From: Planctomycetota bacterium
Lineage (GTDB): Bacteria > Planctomycetota > MHYJ01 > JACPRB01
DNA length: 5,297 nt
Assembly (NCBI GenBank): GCA_016200125.1
Contig: JACQFK010000522.1
Span: 1-5,297, forward strand
Direction of reading: 5' to 3'
Numbering within the stretch: position 1 is the stretch's first letter; every line of letters begins with the position of its first letter. The notes beneath the pieces are model-generated. The model saw only the letters and a list, made by a program, of their open reading frames with translations, did not search any database and had not been told where the DNA came from. Below are positions 1 through 5,297 of the stretch, piece after piece. The translations under genes were made by a program, and so were the position numbers.

Positions 1-1
1 A

Positions 2-175
2 GCTTGCCGTGTCACCAAGGAAGGCGCCGGGTGGCGTCTGGAAGTCTGGAGATACTCTGTCGAAATTGGACAGCCGCTGCCGACGTTGCCCCTGTGGTTG
101 GCCGACGATCTGGCAATACCCGTTGAGCTGGAAGACGCTTACGAAGAGACGTGCCGAATTCTTCGCATTCCGTAA
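2..175 (+). CDS. C-terminal 57 residues of an unidentified protein (5' end outside the window)
   Basis: An open frame enters from the left edge and stops at TAA 173-175. It reads as real protein: a W-R-L-E-V-W-R-Y stretch, then GQPLPTLPLWLADD, then a VELEDAYEETCRILRIP tail. The pattern 'G-x-PLP-x-(L/M)-PL-(W/F)-L ... VP-(L/V)-x-LE-x-x-Y' is, from memory, like the C-terminal end of DUF4058-type and related uncharacterised planctomycete proteins. That family link is a guess; the coding call is firmer. About 21 of 57 codons end in A or T, much more than in the neighbouring genes, which suggests a different history or weak codon selection. The stop lies 13 bases before the DUF1501 start, so co-transcription is possible. 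The competing frame beginning at position 9 crosses the same DNA but gives Arg/Cys-rich sequence unlike any family here. Confidence 0.55.
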   Translation, partial: ACRVTKEGAGWRLEVWRYSVEIGQPLPTLPLWLADDLAIPVELEDAYEETCRILRIP

Positions 176-176
176 C

Positions 177-183
177 GGAAGGA
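177..183 (+). promoter_or_regulatory. Ribosome binding site fixing the DUF1501 start
   Basis: GGAAGGA lies five bases before ATG 189 and directly after the upstream stop codon. It supports starting the DUF1501 protein at 189 and not at the in-frame codon at position 9, or at the ATG at 210 closer to the twin-arginine motif. Confidence 0.65.
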
Positions 184-188
184 CCAAC

Positions 189-1634
189 ATGCACCGCCAC
201 ACCTGCAACATGACACGGCGCCATTTCCTGGCCAAGAGTTCCCTCGGCATCGATGGGCTCGCGCTCGCCTGGCTGCTCAAGGAAGACAAGCTGCTCGGAC
301 AGGGTCGGCCCGAACTCGAACAACGCCGATTCGATCTTCTGCCCAAGCAGCCGCACTTCGAGCCGAAGGCGCGGGCGATGATCTCGATGTTCATGCAGGG
401 CGGCCCGAGCCATCTCGACCTCTTCGACCCGAAGCAGGACCTCGTCAAGCACGACGGGACGACCTTCGGCGGCGACATCAAGTTCGACAACGCGGCCGAG
501 GCGAGCTCGGTCCTGATGGCGAGCCCCTGGAAGTTCGAGAAGCGGGGCCGCTGCGGGACGGAGATCTCGGAGCTGCTGCCCCACCTGGGCCGGATCGCCG
601 ACGACATCGCGCTGATCCGCTCGATGAGGACGGGGGTCAACAACCACGGCCAGTCGATCCAGGCGCTGAACACCGGGAAGGTGCTCGAAGGGCGGCCCGC
701 GCTCGGCAGCTGGATCACCTACGGCCTCGGGTCGGAGTCGCGCGATCTTCCCGCCTTCGTGGTGCTGACCGATCCGGGCGGCGTGCCCGTGCTCGGCGTG
801 AAGAACTGGCAGAACGGCTGGCTGCCCTCGCTCTTCCAGGGCACGGTGGTGCGCCCGCGCGAGCCGCGGATCCTGAACCTGGACCCTCCGCCCGAGCTGC
901 GCGGCGTGCCCCAGGAGCAGTACCTCGAGTACCTGAAGCAGCTCAACCAGAAGCATCTCGAGGAGCGGCCGGGCGAGACGGACCTCGAGGCGCGCATCGC
1001 CGGCTACGAGCTCGCGGCGCACATGCAGCTGTCCGCGAAGGAGGCGCTGGACATCGAGGGCGAGAGCAAGGAGACGAAGACCCTCTATGGGCTCGACGAT
1101 CCGGCGAGCAAGGAATTCGGGACGCGCTGCCTGATCGCGCGGCGGCTGGTGGAGCGCGGCGTGCGCTTCGTGCAGGTCTACACGCGCAACCAGTTCTGGG
1201 ACCACCACGGCAGCATCCGGAAGCTGCTGCCTGCGGCCTGCCGGATGATCGATCAGCCGGCGGCGGCGCTGGTGACGGATCTCAAGCGGCGCGGGCTGCT
1301 CGATTCGACGGTGGTCCACTGGGGCGGCGAGATGGGCCGCCTGCCGGTGATCCAGAAGCCGGTGCGGGGCGGCGAGGTGGGCCGGGACCACAACACGAAC
1401 GGCTTCAGCATGTGGCTCGCGGGAGGCGGCTTCAAGGGGGGCCTGGCCTACGGCGAGACGGACGAGGTGGGCCACCGCGCGGCGAAGGACGTGTTGACGC
1501 ACAGCGACTATCACCCGACGCTGCTGCACCTCTGCGGGCTCGATCCCGCAAAGCTGACCTTCAAGCTGAACGCGCAGCCCCACTCGCTCGTCGACGGGCA
1601 GCCGGCGCGCGTCGTGAAAGAGCTCCTGGCCTGA
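189..1634 (+). CDS. DUF1501 family protein with twin-arginine N-terminus
   Basis: The protein is 481 residues, normal for the family. DUF1501 proteins are sulfatase/alkaline-phosphatase-superfamily-like proteins of unknown substrate, very numerous in Planctomycetota. Visible in order: a Tat-like TRRHFLA at 9-15 followed by a modest hydrophobic stretch (19-30); MISMFMQGGPSHLDLFDPK at 64-82; SELLPHLGRIADD near 127-139; NNHGQSIQALNTG at 151-163; RPALGSWITYGLGSE at 169-183; a charged segment at 240-300; RRLVERGVRFVQV then FWDHHG at 318-341; VVHWGGEMGR at 375-384; GRDHNTNGFSMWLAGGG at 398-414; and a C-terminal SDYHPTLLHLCGLD. The Asp and His residues in these blocks are the likely metal or catalytic positions, which I infer from the superfamily. 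In planctomycetes such genes usually follow a DUF1549/DUF1553 cytochrome-type partner. The gene immediately upstream is not one. Export by Tat is likely but no clear signal peptidase site is visible. The start is chosen by the RBS at 177-183. Confidence 0.93.
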   Translation: MHRHTCNMTRRHFLAKSSLGIDGLALAWLLKEDKLLGQGRPELEQRRFDLLPKQPHFEPKARAMISMFMQGGPSHLDLFDPKQDLVKHDGTTFGGDIKFDNAAEASSVLMASPWKFEKRGRCGTEISELLPHLGRIADDIALIRSMRTGVNNHGQSIQALNTGKVLEGRPALGSWITYGLGSESRDLPAFVVLTDPGGVPVLGVKNWQNGWLPSLFQGTVVRPREPRILNLDPPPELRGVPQEQYLEYLKQLNQKHLEERPGETDLEARIAGYELAAHMQLSAKEALDIEGESKETKTLYGLDDPASKEFGTRCLIARRLVERGVRFVQVYTRNQFWDHHGSIRKLLPAACRMIDQPAAALVTDLKRRGLLDSTVVHWGGEMGRLPVIQKPVRGGEVGRDHNTNGFSMWLAGGGFKGGLAYGETDEVGHRAAKDVLTHSDYHPTLLHLCGLDPAKLTFKLNAQPHSLVDGQPARVVKELLA

Positions 1635-1914
1635 GCAGCAGCGCGATTCCCCACAGGAGCGCCAGGCCGCCCAGGGCGGGGCAGGCCCAGCGGACGATTC
1701 GGTCGACCCGCGCACGCCGGATCGAGTGTTCCTGCATCATTTCTTCCAGGCGTGACTTGCCGACGTGCGGCGTCCCCAGGATCGTCTTTTCCAGGATCGA
1801 GCGCTGCGCGACGCCGTCGCCCGCCGGCACGAAGCCGTAACAGGCCAGATGCTCGCCCCAGAGCGCCAGGGTGAGGGCTCCCGCCGTGATCATCAGCCTG
1901 CTCGCGGAGGTCAT
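1561..1914 (-). CDS. Small two-helix membrane protein, unknown function
   Basis: A 117-residue frame on the minus strand, convergent with the DUF1501 gene and overlapping its last 74 bases. I do not recognise the family. Two hydrophobic segments at about 7-28 and 75-94 flank a polar, charged middle (GDGVAQRSILEKTILGTPH, then SRLEEMMQEHSIRRARVDR) likely to form a helical loop. The tail from residue 95 is Arg/Ala/Ser-rich. Codons from ATG 1914 to about residue 95 end almost entirely in G or C, as expected of a real gene here. The bias collapses exactly where the frame becomes antisense to DUF1501. The 21 codons upstream to a GTG at 1977 lack the bias, so ATG 1914 is preferred over that longer start. 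No clear Shine-Dalgarno is visible. The true C-terminus may be little more than readthrough of the neighbour's antisense strand. Confidence 0.65.
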   Translation of the reverse strand: MTSASRLMITAGALTLALWGEHLACYGFVPAGDGVAQRSILEKTILGTPHVGKSRLEEMMQEHSIRRARVDRIVRWACPALGGLALLWGIALLLRPGALSRRAPAARRRASGAARSA

Positions 1915-1972
1915 CGCTTGATTCGACGCCGGGCACGGATGGCGTACTGCACTCCCGCGAGTTTCAAAATCA

Positions 1973-2000
1973 TTCACAAGGGAACCAAAGCGGGTACAAT
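1973..2000 (+). promoter_or_regulatory. Sigma70-like promoter for the DUF2306 gene
   Basis: TTCACA (1973-1978) and TACAAT (1995-2000) are separated by 16 bases. Each hexamer matches the sigma70 consensus at most positions. A start near 2007 would give a leader of roughly 25 bases before ATG 2034. It sits in a locally AT-rich patch between divergent genes. Confidence 0.55.
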
Positions 2001-2022
2001 CGGCCCTGTTTCCGACACCGTG

Positions 2023-2031
2023 AGGAAGAGG
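2023..2031 (+). promoter_or_regulatory. Ribosome binding site of the DUF2306 gene
   Basis: AGGAAGAGG precedes ATG 2034. The AGGA part is seven bases away, and the second AGAGG would suit the in-frame ATG at 2040, so the real start may be either codon, two residues apart. Confidence 0.6.
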
Positions 2032-2033
2032 TC

Positions 2034-2675
2034 ATGACGATGTCCACCGCGACCGCGCCCGTCCGCCGCAGCGGATCCCCCGCCAAGCTGGCGTTCTTCG
2101 TCGTCTTCGGCCTGCTGACGGTCTTCGTCCTGGTGGCGAAGAACGCGAAGATCTTCGATCCGAGTTCCGAGATCGCGCAGCATTTCGCGCCCGTGAAGCC
2201 CTACCTCGCGGTGCACGGCGCCGCGGGGATGCTGGCGCTGCTGCTCGGCGCGTTCCAGATCTCGAACCGGCTGCGCGCGAAGTTCCTCCCGCTGCACCGC
2301 AAGCTCGGGTATCTCTACGTGCTGTGCGTCTACGTCTCCGCGCCCTTCGCCATTCCCGTGGCGATGAAGACGAGCAACCTGTCCCTGACGGCGGCCTCGG
2401 CGGTGCAGTCGTTCGGCTGGGCGCTCTGCACGACCATCGCGCTCTATTGCATCAAGCAGGGCAACCTCGAGCAGCACCGCCGCTGGATGCTGCGCGGCTA
2501 TCCTTTCGCGATGGTGTTCACGGTGGCGCGCCTCATCATCCCGATCCCGCCGATCTTCAAGCTGGGTCTGCCGGGGATCGAACTCGTGGTGTGGACGACG
2601 ATCGCGCTGGCCGCCCTGCTGCCCAGCCTCCTCCTGGACTGGCCCGCAAAGGCCGCTCGGCCGCTGGAGTCCTGA
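2034..2675 (+). CDS. DUF2306-type multi-pass membrane protein
   Basis: The protein is 213 residues and resembles the DUF2306 family of predicted inner-membrane proteins, whose biochemical role is unknown. Hydrophobic segments lie at about 18-36, 57-77, 91-112, 120-140, 156-172 and 183-201, so five or six helices are expected. Family-type conserved polar residues are visible: His61 at the head of the second helix (VHGAAGMLALLLGAFQ), an R-x-K-x-x-x-LHRKLGYLY block with His88 before helix 3, and EQHRRWMLRGY with His148 and Trp151 before helix 5. These histidines could bind heme or metal, but that is speculation. The N-terminal 17 residues are polar and basic, consistent with a cytoplasmic start. 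The gene appears to be a single-gene transcript with its own promoter (1973-2000), convergent with the tRNA on the other strand. No strong terminator is visible after the stop. Confidence 0.85.
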   Translation: MTMSTATAPVRRSGSPAKLAFFVVFGLLTVFVLVAKNAKIFDPSSEIAQHFAPVKPYLAVHGAAGMLALLLGAFQISNRLRAKFLPLHRKLGYLYVLCVYVSAPFAIPVAMKTSNLSLTAASAVQSFGWALCTTIALYCIKQGNLEQHRRWMLRGYPFAMVFTVARLIIPIPPIFKLGLPGIELVVWTTIALAALLPSLLLDWPAKAARPLES

Positions 2676-2693
2676 AGACGCTGCGAGCAGAGA

Positions 2694-2769
2694 TGGTCCC
2701 GGAGGCCGGATTCGAACCGGCAACCTACGGCTTATGAAACCGCCGCTCTAACCGTTGAGCTACCCCGGG
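2694..2769 (-). tRNA. tRNA with CAU anticodon, probably elongator tRNA-Met
   Basis: A full 76-base cloverleaf folds on the minus strand with CCA encoded (2694-2696). Acceptor arm CCCGGGG pairs with CTCCGGG (one G-U), discriminator A. D stem GCTC/GAGC encloses an 8-base loop containing GG. Anticodon stem GCGGT/GCCGT has G-U pairs at both ends, with loop TTCATAA, so the anticodon is CAU. The variable loop is five bases (AGGTT). T stem GCCGG/CCGGC encloses TTCGAAT. The D-loop A15 and variable-loop T48 fit a Levitt pair. It is not an initiator: 1-72 is a paired C-G and the anticodon stem lacks the three G-C pairs next to the loop. A lysidine-modified tRNA-Ile2 is the alternative; the C4-G69 and C5-G68 pairs of E. 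coli Ile2 are absent (G4 and G5 here), which favours Met. C1 as first base is uncommon. Confidence 0.93.
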
Positions 2770-2777
2770 GTCATCGA

Positions 2778-2803
2778 GGGGCCGCATCTTACAACGCGGC
2801 CCC
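2778..2803. repeat. Perfect 8-bp inverted repeat upstream of the tRNA
   Basis: GGGGCCGC (2778-2785) and GCGGCCCC (2796-2803) are exact inverted copies around a 10-base AT-richer centre. The element lies between the end of the M28 peptidase gene (2825) and the tRNA (2769), both on the minus strand. No U-tract follows on the minus strand, so it is not a classical intrinsic terminator of the peptidase mRNA. The plus-strand reading ends in GGGGGTTT, also weak. Its centre contains the tRNA promoter -10 box. Confidence 0.6.
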
Positions 2804-2814
2804 GGGGGTTTCAA
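2786..2814 (-). promoter_or_regulatory. Sigma70-like promoter of the tRNA gene
   Basis: On the minus strand TTGAAA (2809-2814) and TAAGAT (2786-2791) are separated by exactly 17 bases, close to consensus in both boxes. Transcription would begin near 2779, about ten bases before the mature tRNA 5' end at 2769. The short leader would be removed by RNase P. The -35 box is 11 bases beyond the stop of the peptidase gene. Confidence 0.7.
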
Positions 2815-2824
2815 CGTTCCGCGC

Positions 2825-3721
2825 TCACTTCAGCGGCTCGGCGCGCTCCGCCACCTTCGAGAGCAGCGAGTAGAGAATCCGGCCGATCCGCTCCTCCTTC
2901 GCGAAGTTGATCTTCTCGAGCAGGTCCCCCTCCTTGTGCCAGTCGGCGTGGATCCCGCCCGTGAAGAACATCGCCGGCACCCCCTGCTCCATGAAGGGCC
3001 AGTGGTCGCTGTGCTTGATGAAGCGGTCGAACTCCGTCCAGTCGAACGTCGCGCCGGCCGCCGCCTCCGCCCCCCGGATCTCCGCCGCCAGCTTCGGGTA
3101 CTTCGGCTCCTTCCCCCCCTCCTTTTCCACACCGACGAAGATCTTCGCCGGATCGTTGCGCCCGATCATGTCGCAGTTCAGCATCGCGAAGCAGAGGTCG
3201 ATCGGCCGCGTCGGATGCGCGCACCACCAGCGCGAGCCCTTCAGCTGGTTCTCCTCCTCGTCGAACCACATCACGAGCACGCCTCGGCGGAACTTCGTCT
3301 TCGACAGCGCCTCCGCGACGTCCAGCAGCGTCGACGTCCCGCTCGCGTTGTCGTCCGCCCCGTGAAACAGCTTCTCCCCCTGCCGGCCCAGGTGGTCGTA
3401 GTGGGCGCCCACGACCACGTACTCGTTCCCTTCCCTTCCCGGCCAGAAAGCAGCCACGTTGCGCCGCCCCTCGCCGAAGGGCTGGAAGTAGCTCCCGTCC
3501 GTCCCCGCCGCCTGGAAGCCCCAGGCCTTCACGCGGTCCGCGAGGTAGGCCGACGCTTTCTTCCCGCCCTCGCTCCCGGCGCCGCGGCCTTCGAGCTCGT
3601 CCGAGGCGAGATAGGTCTGGTGCTTCCGGATGTCGTCCGCTCGGATGCTCTGAACCGGATCCTCGGCGCGGGCGCAGCCGAAGGACGAGAGCAGCAGGAA
3701 CAGCAGGGCGCGGAGGCGCAT
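2825..3721 (-). CDS. Secreted M28 family zinc aminopeptidase
   Basis: The protein is 298 residues. M28 peptidases are two-zinc exopeptidases removing N-terminal residues from peptides. A hydrophobic N-terminus (4-14) ending SSFGCARAED looks like a signal peptide. Cleavage after ARA is possible; SFGC is a poor lipobox, so a lipoprotein is less likely. The family's LASDELEGRGAGSEGGKKASAYLADR block is at 38-63. Metal and catalytic residues follow M28 spacing: His107 and Asp109 in GAHYDH, bridging Asp123 in GADDNASG, the Glu pair 156-157 in FDEEENQLKGS (base and ligand), Asp184 in NCDMIGR and His240 in SDHWPF. All are present, so the enzyme should be active. There is no inserted PA domain. An open frame continues upstream to 3931 but is antisense to tgt; ATG 3721 is chosen because the signal peptide begins there. 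No Shine-Dalgarno precedes it. The gene is divergent from tgt across 37 bases. Confidence 0.93.
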   Translation of the reverse strand: MRLRALLFLLLSSFGCARAEDPVQSIRADDIRKHQTYLASDELEGRGAGSEGGKKASAYLADRVKAWGFQAAGTDGSYFQPFGEGRRNVAAFWPGREGNEYVVVGAHYDHLGRQGEKLFHGADDNASGTSTLLDVAEALSKTKFRRGVLVMWFDEEENQLKGSRWWCAHPTRPIDLCFAMLNCDMIGRNDPAKIFVGVEKEGGKEPKYPKLAAEIRGAEAAAGATFDWTEFDRFIKHSDHWPFMEQGVPAMFFTGGIHADWHKEGDLLEKINFAKEERIGRILYSLLSKVAERAEPLK

Positions 3722-3749
3722 GGACAACACTATACCCGTCCGGTAGAAT
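3721..3749 (+). promoter_or_regulatory. Sigma70-like promoter of tgt, placed for a leaderless mRNA
   Basis: TGGACA (3721-3726, one mismatch to TTGACA) and TAGAAT (3744-3749) are 17 bases apart. The expected start near 3756-3759 falls on or just before the GTG initiation codon at 3759. The sequence between the -10 box and GTG (CCCGCGCGA) contains no Shine-Dalgarno. The -35 box overlaps the start codon of the divergent peptidase gene by one base. Confidence 0.6.
3729..3734 (-). promoter_or_regulatory. Candidate -10 box of the M28 peptidase gene
   Basis: TATAGT on the minus strand lies seven bases before ATG 3721, the spacing expected if transcription begins at the start codon itself. No convincing -35 hexamer is visible upstream; the region 3751-3758 is GC-only or nearly so. 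It lies inside the spacer of the oppositely directed tgt promoter. Confidence 0.4.
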
Positions 3750-3758
3750 CCCGCGCGA

Positions 3759-4816
<1,058 letters not shown>

Positions 4817-4820
<4 letters not shown>

Positions 4821-5297
4821 GCGAAGGCCCCGTCAATTTCGGCAAGCCCCTCTTCTTCCTGGTGGTGATCGCCTGCGGCGGCGGCGGCTACTATGCCTAC
4901 AGCCACTGGCCCGTGCACTACGAGGGCAACGGCTGGGAGGTAGACTTCCCCCACGGCTGGACGCCGCAGCCCTTCAACGATCCGAACTCGCCGGGCAAGA
5001 TCGTGGCGCAGGGCCCGCTGATGGATGAGACGCAGGGCCAGGGCGCCGCCTGGGCCACGATCAACTTCCACGGCACGATCGCCTGGCCCGAGGGCGTCGC
5101 CAAGTTCGTGCCGGGGACGATCGAGAAGCAGGACGACACGGAGATCGCCCACAAGAAGGCCCTGATCTTCGAGTACGAGGATGCGCCCAACAACATCCGC
5201 TACCTCTGCTCTGCGGTGGAACGGATCGATGCGCTCGTCGTCACCGCCATCGGCTGCAACAAGACCTACTTCGAGCAGAACCGCGTGATGTTCGAGA
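4817..5297 (+). CDS. Membrane-anchored or lipoprotein of unknown function, 3' end outside the window
   Basis: 160 residues are visible and the frame is still open at the right edge. The start ATG shares bases with the tgt stop (ATGA), and an RBS lies at 4802-4809, so the two genes are probably one operon. The N-terminus has a short polar stretch and a hydrophobic segment at 11-20 ending V-I-A-C-G. This fits a lipobox with Cys20 as the lipidated residue, although a simple N-terminal anchor at 11-28 is also possible. The exported part begins with GNGWEVDFPHGWTPQP, continues with AQGPLMDETQGQG, and later has EYEDAPNNIRYLCSAVERIDALVVTAIGCNKTYFEQNR. This order (Gly-Trp strand with 'FPxGW', later 'vvtaigC...F...R') resembles small PsbP/DcrB-like or DUF1795-like folds. 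That is my inference from pattern only; I do not recognise the gene. It is not YajC, the usual tgt neighbour in proteobacteria. Nearly all codons end in G or C. Confidence 0.8.

Noticed and set aside
12..1715. 567-codon open frame antisense to the DUF1501 gene
   Set aside because: It is rich in Arg, Leu, His and Val without family motifs, as expected from antisense to a high-GC gene. The plus strand encodes a clear DUF1501 protein.
1412..2037. Plus-strand frames at 1412-1840 and 1765-2037
   Set aside because: They are Arg-rich with no motifs. In this stretch the GC3 bias and the hydrophobic helices are on the minus strand.
2324..2737. Plus-strand frame ending in AGFEPATYGL
   Set aside because: This ending is the well-known artefact of translating the antisense strand of a tRNA T-arm (here the minus-strand tRNA at 2694-2769). 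The rest overlaps the DUF2306 gene out of frame.
2778..2803. Inverted repeat as a Rho-independent terminator of the peptidase gene
   Set aside because: No run of U follows on the minus strand, and the sequence contains the tRNA promoter -10 box. Termination remains possible but unsupported.

Overview
The window is GC-rich, and the recognisable genes have third codon positions that are overwhelmingly G or C. The clearest taxonomic hint is a full-length DUF1501 protein of the subtype abundant in Planctomycetota and relatives (twin-arginine N-terminus, then blocks such as MQGGPSHLDLFDPK, NNHGQSI, VHWGGEMGR and GRDHNTNGFS). I infer a planctomycete or another PVC/Acidobacteria-like bacterium. This is not proven: tgt, the M28 peptidase and the DUF2306 protein are widespread.

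Layout, left to right. (1) Positions 2-175 are the 3' end of an unidentified plus-strand gene with clearly lower GC3 than its neighbours. It is followed after 13 bases by the DUF1501 gene (189-1634). (2) A small two-helix membrane protein gene (1561-1914, minus) converges on the DUF1501 gene and overlaps its 3' end by 74 bases. (3) A DUF2306-type multi-pass membrane protein (2034-2675, plus) has its own sigma70-like promoter. (4) A CAU-anticodon tRNA with encoded CCA (2694-2769, minus) is preceded by a near-consensus promoter whose -10 box lies in the loop of a perfect 8-bp inverted repeat. (5) A secreted M28 zinc aminopeptidase (2825-3721, minus) is divergent from tgt (3759-4820, plus). The 37-base gap between them holds overlapping promoter elements placed so that both mRNAs may be leaderless. 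(6) An ATGA overlap couples tgt to a membrane-anchored or lipoprotein gene that runs off the right edge (4817-5297+).

Functionally this looks like an ordinary chromosomal mosaic and not a single system. It combines tRNA modification (tgt: queuosine pathway, first base of GUN anticodons), a tRNA gene, an exported peptidase, an exported DUF1501 enzyme-like protein and three membrane or envelope proteins of unknown role. I found no mobile element, CRISPR array, phage gene or defence module. The points most worth a second look are the leaderless divergent tgt/M28 promoter pair, substitutions at two preQ1-pocket positions of Tgt, the small membrane gene overlapping DUF1501, and the promoter-in-hairpin ahead of the tRNA.
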